A DNA stretch of 64,000 bases from Mesorhizobium sp. WSM4306 (GCF_007003975.1 NZ_VFTC01000008.1:62001-126000); one strand, 5' to 3'; shown: positions 18,693 to 28,652, counted from the stretch's first letter. Notes: generated by a model from the letters alone, not told the origin. A program made the numbers and translations.

Positions 18693-19025
18693 ATGTCTAT
18701 GAATTCCCTAAAGAAAATCCGCTCCCTGGCTGCCGTTCTGGCCATAACATTCAGCGCCCTCGAGACCGTCGGCGTCGCCGTGCCAGCACTCGCGCTGGTC
18801 GGCGAGGCGCAGGCCCGTGTCGGTGCGCCGTGGACACCGCGCAGCGCCGCCGGCGTCGCCCGCCGCACCACCGCATGGCGCGTGCTGCGCCACACCACGG
18901 CCTGGGCCGCCACGCTGCCGGCAGGCTGCGTACGCACCAAGGTCAACGGCTTCGACGTCTGGCGTTGCGGCGGCACCTATTACCGAGCCTATCAGGGCCG
19001 CTACATCGTCGTGGTCGTCGATTGA
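18693..19025 (+). CDS. Small exported protein with conserved Cys-Trp-Cys C-terminus
   Basis: A 110-residue protein with an N-terminal signal sequence ending near AQA (SLAAVLAITFSALETVGVAV then ALALVGEAQA) and a mature part with two Cys in GCVRTKVNGFDVWRCGGTYY followed by YRAYQGRYIVVVVD. Short secreted proteins with a C-x(n)-WxCGGxYY ending are familiar in rhizobia but uncharacterised. Two in-frame ATGs exist (18687 and 18693); the second has better spacing from GGAG. It ends five bases from the convergent winged-helix gene. Confidence 0.6.
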   Translation: MSMNSLKKIRSLAAVLAITFSALETVGVAVPALALVGEAQARVGAPWTPRSAAGVARRTTAWRVLRHTTAWAATLPAGCVRTKVNGFDVWRCGGTYYRAYQGRYIVVVVD

Positions 19026-19030
19026 TCGGC

Positions 19031-20536
19031 CTAGGCTTGGGTCTCGCCGAGGGCAAGTCTGACGCCTTCGGCGAGATGCTCGGCATCGGCCGTGTTCTCG
19101 AACGGCACGCCACGCAGCGCATAGTCGATCGGCGAAAACGGAGCGCCTTCCTCGATCAGGGCGATCTGCCGTCGCGCCTTCTCCATCTCGCCCAGCTGGG
19201 CATAGCAGGCTGCCAGCCGGGTTCTAATCCACGGCGCCGGACGCGTCGCCAGCTCCAGCGCATCCGCCGCCTGCCGGTATTCCCCCATCATGTAGAGCGC
19301 CAGCGCGCGGTCGAACTGGTACCAGTGCGGGTGCAAGGGATCGATGCGAATGCCGCGCGCCAGCCAGGTCAGGGCTTCGAGCGGCCGGCCGCGCATGGTG
19401 AGCAGCATGCCCATCTGCTCGATGCAGTCGGCATCGCAGGGGTTGAGCTGTAGCGCGATGCGCATGTGCTGCTCTGCGGCTTCATGCTCGCGCATATAGA
19501 GCCGGATCAATGATTGCACGCGATGCCCGGTAGGCTGATCCGGCGACAGGGCCAAGCCCTTTTCGGCGAGATCACGCGCATTTTCCAGCACTGCGTCGTT
19601 GGCGCGGCCGAACTCTCCATCCAAGGCCCGCACCAGAGCGAGATAGGTGTAGGCAAGGCCGTAGCCTGGATCCTTGGCGATCGCCGCCTCGAACAGGATT
19701 TCGGCGCTGCGTTGGTCGGTCTGGGCCGGATCGCGCAACATCGCAAAACCGCGCAATAGAAGCTCATAAGCGGCAAGGCTGGTCACCGGCTTGCGCGAGG
19801 CCTGTTCGAGACCGGCATTGGTGACGCGCGTGACCAGGCGGCTGACAATCTGCTCGACGATTTCGCGCTCGATGGCGAACAGGCCGTCGCCTTGGGACTG
19901 GAACCGGTCGCCCCAGAGCTGACGGGCGGTGGCGATGTCGACGAGGCTGACGGCCACCACGACATGCTCGCCCTGGCGGCGCAGCGACCCTTCGACCAGA
20001 TAGTTGGCGCCGATGCGGGCGCGAACCTCAGGCCATTCGGAACGCCCGAAGGAGGCGAAGGAAAAACTCGAATTGCGCGCCAGCACGGTAACCGTGCCAA
20101 AACGCGCGACGCCGTTGATGAGATCCTCGGCAAAGCCGTCGACCATCGCCTCGTCGGCCGGATCCCCGCTCTCATTGCGGAAGCGCACAACGGCCACCAC
20201 CGGCTGCGCGCCGATCTCAGGTGCGGTCTGCGCTTCGGCGGCGAGCATATAGCCGCGCTTGGACACGGTGCGCACCATGTCATCGCCCAGCACCTTGCGG
20301 ATTTCGCGTACCGACTGGGTAAGCGAATCCTCTGTGACGTAGACACCCGGCCACACCACATCCATCAGTTCTGATTTCGGCACGACGCGGCCCATGTTGC
20401 GGGCGAGATGCGACAGCAGCGCGTAAGCCTTGGGGCGCAGGAACAGCGGCTCGTTGATGCCGCGCAGCGTGCCCATGGCTAGGTCGAGTGTAAACCCGCC
20501 AAACCGGAACACCTGATCGGCAGCCGTCGCTGTCAT
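19031..20536 (-). CDS. Winged-helix (OmpR/CadC-type) regulator with TPR domain
   Basis: A 501-residue cytoplasmic protein. The N-terminal domain (about residues 10-105) is an OmpR-like winged helix: FTLDLAMGTLRG, RPKAYALLSHLARNMGRVVPKSELMDVVWPGVYVTEDSLTQSV, ending SKRGYML. A TolB-like/adenylate-cyclase-associated segment (VVAVVRFRNES) follows, then tetratricopeptide repeats to the C-terminus. No phosphoreceiver domain or membrane helix, so signal sensing is probably through the TPR part. ATG 20536 with GGAAGGA upstream is preferred over in-frame upstream starts. Divergent from an AraC-type gene, 137 bases away. Confidence 0.8.
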   Translation of the reverse strand: MTATAADQVFRFGGFTLDLAMGTLRGINEPLFLRPKAYALLSHLARNMGRVVPKSELMDVVWPGVYVTEDSLTQSVREIRKVLGDDMVRTVSKRGYMLAAEAQTAPEIGAQPVVAVVRFRNESGDPADEAMVDGFAEDLINGVARFGTVTVLARNSSFSFASFGRSEWPEVRARIGANYLVEGSLRRQGEHVVVAVSLVDIATARQLWGDRFQSQGDGLFAIEREIVEQIVSRLVTRVTNAGLEQASRKPVTSLAAYELLLRGFAMLRDPAQTDQRSAEILFEAAIAKDPGYGLAYTYLALVRALDGEFGRANDAVLENARDLAEKGLALSPDQPTGHRVQSLIRLYMREHEAAEQHMRIALQLNPCDADCIEQMGMLLTMRGRPLEALTWLARGIRIDPLHPHWYQFDRALALYMMGEYRQAADALELATRPAPWIRTRLAACYAQLGEMEKARRQIALIEEGAPFSPIDYALRGVPFENTADAEHLAEGVRLALGETQA

Positions 20537-20673
20537 CGGGACATCCTTCCCCGGATCGTGCCGTTTCGATTCCCACATCGACACGGCATGCTGCATTATT
20601 GCCCAGGGCGCAATTTCGATCAAACTGCCGGGCGGCGCGATGGATAGTGTCGATCCGCCAAATACGAGGAGCC

Positions 20674-21507
20674 ATGAACCCGACCGAGAAAGCGCTGTGG
20701 TTTGTCGAAAGCCATCTGCCGGAAGCGATCTCGCTCGACGATGTCGCGCACAGCAGCGGCGTGTCGCGCTTTCATGTGACGCGCGCCTTCGGCGCCGCCA
20801 CCGGACGTTCGGTGATGGGCTATATGCGCGCCCGCCGGCTGACGGAAGCGGCGCGCAAGCTGGCCGCCGGCGCGCCCGACATTCTCGCGGTCGCGCTCGA
20901 TGCCGGCTACGCCTCGCATGAGGCCTTCACCCGCGCCTTCCGCGACCAGTTCGGTACCACGCCGGAACTGGTGCGCGCGCAGGGCAGCCTCAAAAACCTC
21001 GACCTCGTGGAGCCGATCCTGATGGATCAATCCTTCCTCGCTTCACTGCCGCCGCCACGCTTCGAGGCTGGGCGGCCGTTCCTCATCGCCGGCCTCGGCG
21101 AGCGCTACAGCTGCGAATCCAGCGCCGCGATTCCAATGCAGTGGCAGCGCTTCGGTCCCTATATCGGCAACATTCCGGGCGAGACCGGCGACGTCGCCTA
21201 TGGCGTCTGCGTCAACGGGGACGACGCCGGCAATTTTGACTACATCGCCGGCGTCGAAGTCCTGGATTTCTCCGACCTGCCGAAGGAGCTTTCCCGGGTG
21301 CGAGTGCCGGCACAGAAATACGCGATCTTCACCCATGCCGAGCACATCTCGACCATCCGCCGCACAGTCAACACGATCTGGAACAAATGGCTGCCGGCCT
21401 CTGGGCACGATATAGCGGACGGCCCCGAATTCGAACGCTACGGGCCGGAGTTCGATCCGCGCAGCGGCAACGGCGGGCTGGAGATCTGGATCCCGGTCAA
21501 GGTTTGA
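20674..21507 (+). CDS. AraC family regulator with GyrI-like effector domain
   Basis: 277 residues. The N-terminal DNA-binding domain has two helix-turn-helix units (ISLDDVAHSSGVSRFHVTRAF and AVALDAGYASHEAFTRAFRD, residues about 18-105), and the C-terminal half (about 125-277) is a GyrI/Rob-like small-molecule domain: PRFEAGRPFLIAGLGERYS, then the FDYIAGVEV and KYAIFTHAEHI strands. This is the Rob/TipA-type arrangement that senses drugs. GAGGAG sits before ATG 20674. Its last 11 bases overlap the convergent MarR-GNAT gene. Confidence 0.86.
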   Translation: MNPTEKALWFVESHLPEAISLDDVAHSSGVSRFHVTRAFGAATGRSVMGYMRARRLTEAARKLAAGAPDILAVALDAGYASHEAFTRAFRDQFGTTPELVRAQGSLKNLDLVEPILMDQSFLASLPPPRFEAGRPFLIAGLGERYSCESSAAIPMQWQRFGPYIGNIPGETGDVAYGVCVNGDDAGNFDYIAGVEVLDFSDLPKELSRVRVPAQKYAIFTHAEHISTIRRTVNTIWNKWLPASGHDIADGPEFERYGPEFDPRSGNGGLEIWIPVKV

Positions 21508-22438
21508 AGTCCAGGTTCCAGTTCTGGCCGACCAGATCCCTGCCGAAGGCGTGGTGGCGCTCTTCGTCGGCCAGCTTGAAGCCGGCGCTTTCATAGATGT
21601 GGCGGGCGGCGGTCAGGATGTCGTTGGTCCACAGGGTCAGCGTCTTGTAGCCCTTGGCGCGGGCGAAGCCGATGCACTCCTCGACCAGCCGCTTGCCGAT
21701 GCCGAGGCCCCGCGCCGAGGGCTCGACATAGAGCAGGCGCAGCTTCGCCACGTCGTCCGACTTGCGCACGACGAAGACCGAGCCGACCACCTCGCCTTGC
21801 CGTTCGGCGATCCAGCTGCGCTCCCATTTTGGATCGAAGGATTTTACGAAGGCGCCGAGGATTTCGGCGACCAGCGCCTCGTAGGTTTCGTCCCAGCCAT
21901 AGTCCTGTGCGTAGATCTGTCCCTGGCGACGAACGATCCAGCCGATGTCGCCGACCTGCAAGGGCCGCAGCATGTAGGGAACTTTGGCCTCCGGGCTCTC
22001 CCCCAGGAGTTGCTGCACCGTCTGCATGGCCTTGACCAGCCGGTCCTGTTCGACAGCCGGGAGACGCTCCAGCAAGGCCGCGACCTGGTCATGTGAATCC
22101 CGGTTCAGCGGTGCGAAGGCCTGCCGGCCCGCCGGCGCCAGCGTGATCGACGATTGCCGCGCGTCCGACGCAAGCGCCGTTCGCGAAATCAGCTGTAAGT
22201 GCTCGAACTTCTTTAGCAGCCGGCTGACATAGCCTGCGTCGAGGCCGAGATCGCGAATGAGGTCGGTGGCGGTCAGCCCATCGCGGTTCGCCAGTTCATA
22301 AAGCACCCGCGCCTCGGTCAGCGAGAAGGCGCTTTTCAGCAGGCCTTCGTCGAGCAGCCCGATCTGGCGGGTGTAGAAGCGGTTGAAAGCCCGCACCGCG
22401 TCGATGCGTTCCTTGCCGGGTTGATGATGGATCGTCAT
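21497..22438 (-). CDS. MarR-GNAT fusion: helix-turn-helix regulator plus N-acetyltransferase
   Basis: 313 residues. The N-terminal half (about 1-150) is a MarR winged helix with LTEARVLYELANRDGLTATD and LGLDAGYVSRLLKKFE; the C-terminal half (about 160-313) is a GNAT acetyltransferase with the acetyl-CoA motif LYVEPSARGLGIGKRL and VEECIGFARAKGYKTL. Fusions of this type occur across proteobacteria; the acetylated substrate is generally unknown. GGAGGAGG precedes ATG 22438. A clear palindrome lies in its promoter, so autoregulation is likely. Confidence 0.9.
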   Translation of the reverse strand: MTIHHQPGKERIDAVRAFNRFYTRQIGLLDEGLLKSAFSLTEARVLYELANRDGLTATDLIRDLGLDAGYVSRLLKKFEHLQLISRTALASDARQSSITLAPAGRQAFAPLNRDSHDQVAALLERLPAVEQDRLVKAMQTVQQLLGESPEAKVPYMLRPLQVGDIGWIVRRQGQIYAQDYGWDETYEALVAEILGAFVKSFDPKWERSWIAERQGEVVGSVFVVRKSDDVAKLRLLYVEPSARGLGIGKRLVEECIGFARAKGYKTLTLWTNDILTAARHIYESAGFKLADEERHHAFGRDLVGQNWNLDFKP

Positions 22439-22478
22439 GGGCCAGCCTCCTCCTGCTCCAGGACGATCGATCATTTAT

Positions 22479-22491
22479 TTGACTTAGTCAA
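22479..22491. promoter_or_regulatory. Candidate operator of the MarR-GNAT gene
   Basis: TTGAC-TTA-GTCAA, a perfect palindrome 41 bases upstream of the start codon. It fits the size and TTG/CAA ends of MarR-type operators. Confidence 0.6.
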
Positions 22492-22553
22492 GTATCTCCA
22501 TGCCGATCGGCTGGACGCTCACGCCATCGTGTCTTCGGGAAAAGTGGTTTCGG

Positions 22554-23732
22554 TCAGGCGATGGCGCGGCGGCGCGCAACCAGGATGAACAGGCCAAGCA
22601 TTATGACGCTGGCCGCGGCACTGGCGGCGGCGAATTGCGGCACCGGCCGAAAGTCCTTGCCATCGATCAGCAGCGATGCCGCGATCGGCCCGATGGCCAG
22701 ACCGAAGAGCTGGGCGGCCGGCACCAGGAGCACGGCCGTGCGCGTCTCGTCGGCGGTGATCGCCAGCCGGATCTGATAGGGCACGATGAACAGAAGAATG
22801 AAGCCCATGACCAGCGCGGCGGCCCAGAATATCGCCAGGCTGGGACTGCCGGCGAGCACCGTGGAACAGGCGACAGCGACCACGCCGATCGCCACTATAG
22901 CGAAGCGGTAGTCGATGCGCGCTTCGAAGACGGTCGCCGTCATCGCGCCCAGCACCTGGATCGCAAGGCTGGCGGAGACGATCAGGCCGACGGTGCGCCC
23001 GTCAATGCCGTATTGCGCGCCGAGCGGCTCGAGAAAGGCCCAGATCGAGCCGAAAAACATGAAGTAGCAGAAGACGCACAGCAGAGCGGTGATCGAAGGC
23101 ACGGTCAGCACATTGCCGAAATTCTCCTCCTTCGGCAGGTCGGCATAGTTGTCCGGGACGATGAAGGCGACCGCCAGCGAGGCGATGCAGACGACGGCAA
23201 GAACGATGAAGCCGCCCGCCGATCCGGCAGCCGGGATGACGTAAAGCGCCAGCAAGAGCGCCAGCGCGCATTGCGCCAGGGTCTGGATGGTGACGAAATA
23301 GCCGCCGATACGCTCGGCCCGGCGCGAGCGGGCGATCAGTTCGGTGGCGACCGCCACCAGGCCACCTTCGGCGAGACCGGCGACGGTGCGTGCGCCAATC
23401 AGCGAATTCGGGCTGACCGCATAGGCGGTTGCCAAGTTCGCCAGTGCCAGCAGGACCAGAAGGACCGCACTCTTCCAACGCATATTGCGCGCGGAGAGCA
23501 GCATCGCGATGACCGCCGAGCCGATGCCGATGGCGATCATTTCGGCCGTGGCGACCAGAGCGAGCTCATCGCCGCTGACATGTCCTTCGGTGTAGAGGGC
23601 GCCAAGCAGCACCGGCTGCAGGCCGAGAATGAGCAGGCCGACCGAGCCGATCCACAGTGCCGAGGCCAGTTGCGCCCCGGTCGGGTTGCCGACCAGCCAG
23701 TCACCGTTTCCGGCCTCACCAATAGAAGTCAC
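22554..23732 (-). CDS. Major facilitator superfamily transporter
   Basis: A 392-residue inner-membrane protein with about 12 helices, DHA1-like in size; loop features include SAVIAMLLSARNMRWKS after helix 3 and NSLIGARTVAGLAEGGLVAV in helix 4-5. Substrate unknown. The frame is open to 23810, but GTG 23732, with GGAGGC upstream, is the probable start because a perfect TetR-type operator sits at 23770-23786 and would otherwise be inside the gene. Divergent from a TetR gene, which very likely represses it. Confidence 0.82.
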   Translation of the reverse strand: MTSIGEAGNGDWLVGNPTGAQLASALWIGSVGLLILGLQPVLLGALYTEGHVSGDELALVATAEMIAIGIGSAVIAMLLSARNMRWKSAVLLVLLALANLATAYAVSPNSLIGARTVAGLAEGGLVAVATELIARSRRAERIGGYFVTIQTLAQCALALLLALYVIPAAGSAGGFIVLAVVCIASLAVAFIVPDNYADLPKEENFGNVLTVPSITALLCVFCYFMFFGSIWAFLEPLGAQYGIDGRTVGLIVSASLAIQVLGAMTATVFEARIDYRFAIVAIGVVAVACSTVLAGSPSLAIFWAAALVMGFILLFIVPYQIRLAITADETRTAVLLVPAAQLFGLAIGPIAASLLIDGKDFRPVPQFAAASAAASVIMLGLFILVARRRAIA

Positions 23733-23769
23733 GGGGGCGCCTCCAACGTCCTTGCCTGACGGCAAAAAA

Positions 23770-23786
23770 ACTGACAATCTGTCAGT
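23770..23786. promoter_or_regulatory. Candidate TetR operator between MFS and tetR
   Basis: ACTGACA-ATC-TGTCAGT is a perfect inverted repeat with 7-bp arms and a 3-bp spacer, 38 bases upstream of the MFS start and 106 before the TetR gene. Size and position are typical for TetR-family control of a divergent pump. Confidence 0.75.
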
Positions 23787-23891
23787 ATTTAGAAACTGAT
23801 ACTCGATCATATTCGTTTGTCAATCATTAGCGGGACTCGGCATTAGCAAGGCTGGGCATCGAATGGTCTTGGCGATCGAGGGGATGGCAAC

Positions 23892-24518
23892 ATGAACGAA
23901 GTAATGAGAACGGCGACCGAGCCCAGACGCAGACCAAAGCAGGAGCGCAGCCGCGAACGCATAGACGCCATTCTGTCGACGACCATGCGGCTGATCGGCG
24001 AAAAGGGCATCGACGCCGTCACCATGAAGGAAGTCGGCGCGCTGGCCGGCGGGCCGATCGCCACCGTCTATCATTACTTCCCCAACAAGTCGGCGATCCT
24101 GGCGATGCTCTACGAGCGTTTCTCCGAAGTGAGCCGCGCGCGCCTTGCCGTGATCGTTGCCGACATCGGCGGCCTGAGCGACGTCATCGCAGCCGCCGAC
24201 CGTCTGCTCGACGACTATTATGAACGCGTTGCCGGCGACCCGGCCATCCAGGACCTGCAGAACGCAATCCAGGCCGACAAGGCGCTGCAAAATCTCGATA
24301 TCGCCGAGACCCGGCGCCAGGCGGCGATGTTCTGCGACCATGTCGGCCCGTTTCTCGCGGCCGAACGGCGCCAAGAGTTCGGGCGCATGGTTTTCCTGAT
24401 CTTCCAGCTTGCCGGCGGCGTCGTGCGCATGGCGCTGACCCAGGACGAAACGGAAAGCCGCCATACGATCGAGGACTACCGGTCGATCATCCATACGCAG
24501 TTGCGCCAGTTTCTTTAG
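23892..24518 (+). CDS. TetR/AcrR family transcriptional regulator
   Basis: 208 residues. The N-terminal domain has RRRPKQERSRERIDAILSTT, then a helix-turn-helix in VTMKEVGALAGGPIATVYHYFPNKSAIL (about residues 45-75). The C-terminal ligand domain is all helical. It is divergent from the MFS transporter with a perfect palindrome between, so it probably represses that pump and itself. Ligand unknown. Confidence 0.9.
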   Translation: MNEVMRTATEPRRRPKQERSRERIDAILSTTMRLIGEKGIDAVTMKEVGALAGGPIATVYHYFPNKSAILAMLYERFSEVSRARLAVIVADIGGLSDVIAAADRLLDDYYERVAGDPAIQDLQNAIQADKALQNLDIAETRRQAAMFCDHVGPFLAAERRQEFGRMVFLIFQLAGGVVRMALTQDETESRHTIEDYRSIIHTQLRQFL

Positions 24519-24532
24519 GCGAGAAGCACTGC

Positions 24533-25384
24533 CTATCGCGCCCGGCGCATGAGGCCTTCGAAGCCGTCGGCCAGATGGGCAGCGCCAGCCGCAAACATTT
24601 TCACCAGGTTTTTGGGACGGCCCGGCGTCTTGTTGGCATCGAGCAGGATCGCCCTGCCCTCATGCATGACGAAATCGAATTTGCCGTAGTCGAAGCCGAG
24701 TTCTCGTCGCAGCTCGCGGATCTCGTCGGGAACAGGGACAGGCTCACGTCGGATCGTTTCAGATGCCTTGACGAGGCCATTTGGTGAGATGTAGCGGGTG
24801 CAACGCTCGCTCTCTCCGCAAAACACCCAGAACCGCATTGCGAAGCCATCGGGTTCCCGTTCGGCAATGAACTTTTCCACGACCAGATCGTCGTCGCCGA
24901 AGACGCCATCCGGGACGTCGCCAAGAGACTCGTAGACCTCATAGGGCTGCAGCCCCTGCACATCGGGAAAAGGTGGCGGCTTGCCCGCGCGTCTGGATCG
25001 CCGGTTGAGGAACGTCTCCGGAATGCCCTGATTGTTGAGATTGGTTTTGACGATGACCGGGCCCTGCCAGGCGTCGTTACGCTTTAGCAAAGCGCCGCTA
25101 ATCCGTCGCTTGGAGATGTCGGCCGTTGCGAGATTGAGGCAGAACGGAAAACCCCGTGCATAGTCGAGATAATCGGCCGGTGTGACCGTTGCATCAACAT
25201 GTAGAATTGCAATGTCGGCACTGTGCGTCCTGGCCGGGCCTTGCTGGATCCGGACCGAATGGCCGCGCCTTCTCAGTTCTTCGAGAACATCGAAAAGCAT
25301 GTAGGGGCTCGACCTGCGCAGCAAGAGGTTGCGGCCGCTCTGGAACCGATCGTGCTCATGCGTTACGACGACAATACGTGCCAC
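24533..25384 (-). CDS. ATP-grasp domain protein of unknown substrate
   Basis: About 283 residues from GTG 25384 (MARIVVVTHEHDRFQ). The centre and C-terminus read as an ATP-grasp fold: GPVIVKTNLNNQG for the ATP-binding lysine strand, DDLVVEKFIAE for the hinge, then FAMRFWVFCG, and FDFVMHEGRAILLDANKTPG with the Mg-binding D/N residues. ATP-grasp enzymes join a carboxylate to an amine or thiol. The substrate is not evident and the protein lacks an obvious ligase partner domain. The frame is open far upstream (to 25945), but that region overlaps the divergent methyltransferase gene antisense and has no coding character. 84 bases separate the two divergent starts. Confidence 0.7.
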   Translation of the reverse strand: MARIVVVTHEHDRFQSGRNLLLRRSSPYMLFDVLEELRRRGHSVRIQQGPARTHSADIAILHVDATVTPADYLDYARGFPFCLNLATADISKRRISGALLKRNDAWQGPVIVKTNLNNQGIPETFLNRRSRRAGKPPPFPDVQGLQPYEVYESLGDVPDGVFGDDDLVVEKFIAEREPDGFAMRFWVFCGESERCTRYISPNGLVKASETIRREPVPVPDEIRELRRELGFDYGKFDFVMHEGRAILLDANKTPGRPKNLVKMFAAGAAHLADGFEGLMRRAR

Positions 25385-25468
25385 AGACAGCCTTTTGATT
25401 TCCTGCAATTTTCTAATAGGCGACTGTGAACACCAAAAGCCAGAAGTCTCGGACTCTGCAAAGGCAGC

Positions 25469-26266
25469 ATGACGAATCATTGGGACAATTATCACCGTCA
25501 CTGGAGGCTTCTGGACGCGCCGCTTCGGCCGACGCCGGAAACCGTTGATATATTCAAGCGCGAAGTCAGCCTGGCAAATGCTGATGTCCTGCTCCTTGGG
25601 GTGACACCGGAACTTGCCGTGCTCGGCAGATCGATGCTGGCCATCGACCAATCGGCGGCCATGATCTCGGGCGTATGGGCAGGCGACAATGCCTCGCGCA
25701 GCGCGATGGCTGGAAACTGGCTGGATCTGCCGGTTGCCGGGGCCAGCACCGAGGCAGTCATTGGCGACGGATGTCTGTCCGCCGTCGCCTCGAAGGCGGC
25801 ACGCAATCGCCTGCACGGCGAAATCGCCAGGGTCCTGAGACCCGGCGGGCGTGCCGCGATCCGCGTTTTCGCCGCCCCGGAAACGTCCGAGGATCTGGCC
25901 AGCATTGAAGCCCAGGTGCTGGCCGGCGCGATCGAGAATTTCCATGCGCTCAAATGGCGGATCGCCATGGCGTGCACCACGGGCGGCCCGGATTTCGCGA
26001 TCCAGGTGCGAATGATCCGCGACACATTCGACGGCCTGTTCCCCGACCGCGAGGCCCTTGCCGCGCGGACCGGATGGAGCATCGCCTCGATCAACACGAT
26101 CGACGTCTATGCCGGCTCCGACGTAAGCTACAGCTTCGCGACGCTGGCCGTGCTCGTCGATGAGGCGAGTGGGTGGTTCGGCGATGTGCGCGTCGTGTCG
26201 AGCGGCTCCTATCCGCTGGCGGAACGATGCCCTCTGCTGGTGCTTGGATCGCCGAGGCGTCGCTAG
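25469..26266 (+). CDS. Class I SAM-dependent methyltransferase-like protein
   Basis: 265 residues. A short N-terminal helix (NHWDNYHRHWRLLDAPLRPT) leads into a Rossmann-type core: motif I region ADVLLLGVTPELAVLG, acidic strand MLAIDQSAAMI, then VIGDGCLSAV and RVLRPGGRAAIRVF, the usual post-III strand. Motif I is atypical (GVTPEL instead of GxGxG). The C-terminal part is variable, probably substrate-binding. AAAGG precedes the ATG. Divergent from the ATP-grasp gene, so the two may act on the same molecule; function unknown. Confidence 0.7.
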   Translation: MTNHWDNYHRHWRLLDAPLRPTPETVDIFKREVSLANADVLLLGVTPELAVLGRSMLAIDQSAAMISGVWAGDNASRSAMAGNWLDLPVAGASTEAVIGDGCLSAVASKAARNRLHGEIARVLRPGGRAAIRVFAAPETSEDLASIEAQVLAGAIENFHALKWRIAMACTTGGPDFAIQVRMIRDTFDGLFPDREALAARTGWSIASINTIDVYAGSDVSYSFATLAVLVDEASGWFGDVRVVSSGSYPLAERCPLLVLGSPRRR

Positions 26267-26323
26267 GGTTCCCGTCGGACCACGGCAGGGCCCAAATTAG
26301 AGCAAATTGAGCCCACCGCTCGC

Positions 26324-26352
26324 CTTGACTCTCGAAAGCCACGCGCCTATTT
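26324..26352 (+). promoter_or_regulatory. RpoH (sigma-32) type promoter of groESL
   Basis: CTTG (26324-26327), an 18-base spacer and CCTATTT (26346-26352) match the alphaproteobacterial heat-shock consensus CTTG-N17/18-CYTATnT. It lies immediately upstream of the CIRCE element. Confidence 0.75.
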
Positions 26353-26362
26353 CAGCGCCACG

Positions 26363-26389
26363 TTAGCACTCTCCCTTGGTGAGTGCTAA
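26363..26389 (+). promoter_or_regulatory. CIRCE element (HrcA operator)
   Basis: TTAGCACTC-N9-GAGTGCTAA is a perfect match to the CIRCE consensus. HrcA binds it to repress groESL at normal temperature. It lies 63 bases before groES, in the 5' untranslated region or around the transcription start. Confidence 0.97.
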
Positions 26390-26451
26390 CTCATGTCCGG
26401 CATCGCCGGATGGAGGAACTGTTCTCACCGTTCTCATTCGAGGAAGAAAAA

Positions 26452-26748
26452 ATGGCAAAGTCGAAGTTCCGCCCGCTTCATGACCGCGTGGTCGTACGCC
26501 GGGTCGAATCCGAATCCAAGACCGCCGGCGGGATCATCATCCCGGATACGGCAAAGGAAAAGCCGCAGGAAGGCGAGATCATCGCCGTCGGCTCCGGCGC
26601 TCGTGACGAAGCTGGCAAGCTGGTTCCCCTGGACGTCAAGGCTGGCGACCGCATCCTGTTCGGCAAGTGGTCGGGCACCGAAGTCAAGCTCAATGGCGAA
26701 GACCTTCTGATCATGAAGGAATCCGACATTATGGGCATCATCGGCTGA
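26452..26748 (+). CDS. groES: Co-chaperonin GroES
   Basis: 98 residues from [17 protein letters not shown], with the mobile loop [18 protein letters not shown] (about 21-38), [14 protein letters not shown] and C-terminal [11 protein letters not shown]. It caps GroEL as a heptamer to fold proteins in the cytoplasm. GAGGAA upstream supports ATG 26452; the open frame from 26383 runs through the CIRCE and is not coding. First gene of the heat-shock operon with groEL 63 bases downstream. Confidence 0.98.
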   Translation: MAKSKFRPLHDRVVVRRVESESKTAGGIIIPDTAKEKPQEGEIIAVGSGARDEAGKLVPLDVKAGDRILFGKWSGTEVKLNGEDLLIMKESDIMGIIG

Positions 26749-26777
26749 TTATCGGCCTCCTCATCAACTGAATTTTC

Positions 26778-26794
26778 GGGCTCTCCCCGAGCCC
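26778..26794 (+). other. Intercistronic hairpin between groES and groEL
   Basis: GGGCTC-TCCCC-GAGCCC forms a 6-bp stem 17 bases before the groEL start. It may tune processing or relative translation of the two chaperonin genes. Confidence 0.45.
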
Positions 26795-26808
26795 TTGCCA
26801 GGAGCTAA

Positions 26809-28467
<1,659 letters not shown>

Positions 28468-28501
28468 GAAATCCATAAAGCACGCCCATGAGCTAAAGTT
28501 G

Positions 28502-28525
28502 CTCAAGCCCGCAAGCGGGCTTGAG
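28502..28525 (+). other. Perfect hairpin downstream of groEL
   Basis: CTCAAGCCCGC-AA-GCGGGCTTGAG: 11-bp perfect arms with a 2-base centre, no T-run after it. It could stabilise the 3' end of the groESL message or be a separate palindromic repeat. Confidence 0.5.
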
Positions 28526-28570
28526 TGGCGGTATGGATTCCCAATCCAGCCAACCTGGCTTGTGCATACG

Positions 28571-28596
28571 GAAAGGGCGCCGAAAGGCGCCCTTTC
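28571..28596 (+). terminator. Terminator-like hairpin of the groESL operon
   Basis: GAAAGGGCGCC-GAAA-GGCGCCCTTTC has 11-bp perfect arms and a GNRA-type tetraloop, followed by TGCGTTT. Lies 104 bases after groEL, before a convergent tetR gene. Confidence 0.7.
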
Positions 28597-28652
28597 TGCG
28601 TTTAGGCTGAAGCTACCGAGGTTCAGACGGCGGCATCCGCACGTCGCGGCGT

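Noticed and set aside
24533..25945. Full-length 470-codon version of the ATP-grasp gene
   Set aside because: The extra N-terminal part runs antisense through the methyltransferase gene and lacks coding character; GTG 25384 fits the domain start.
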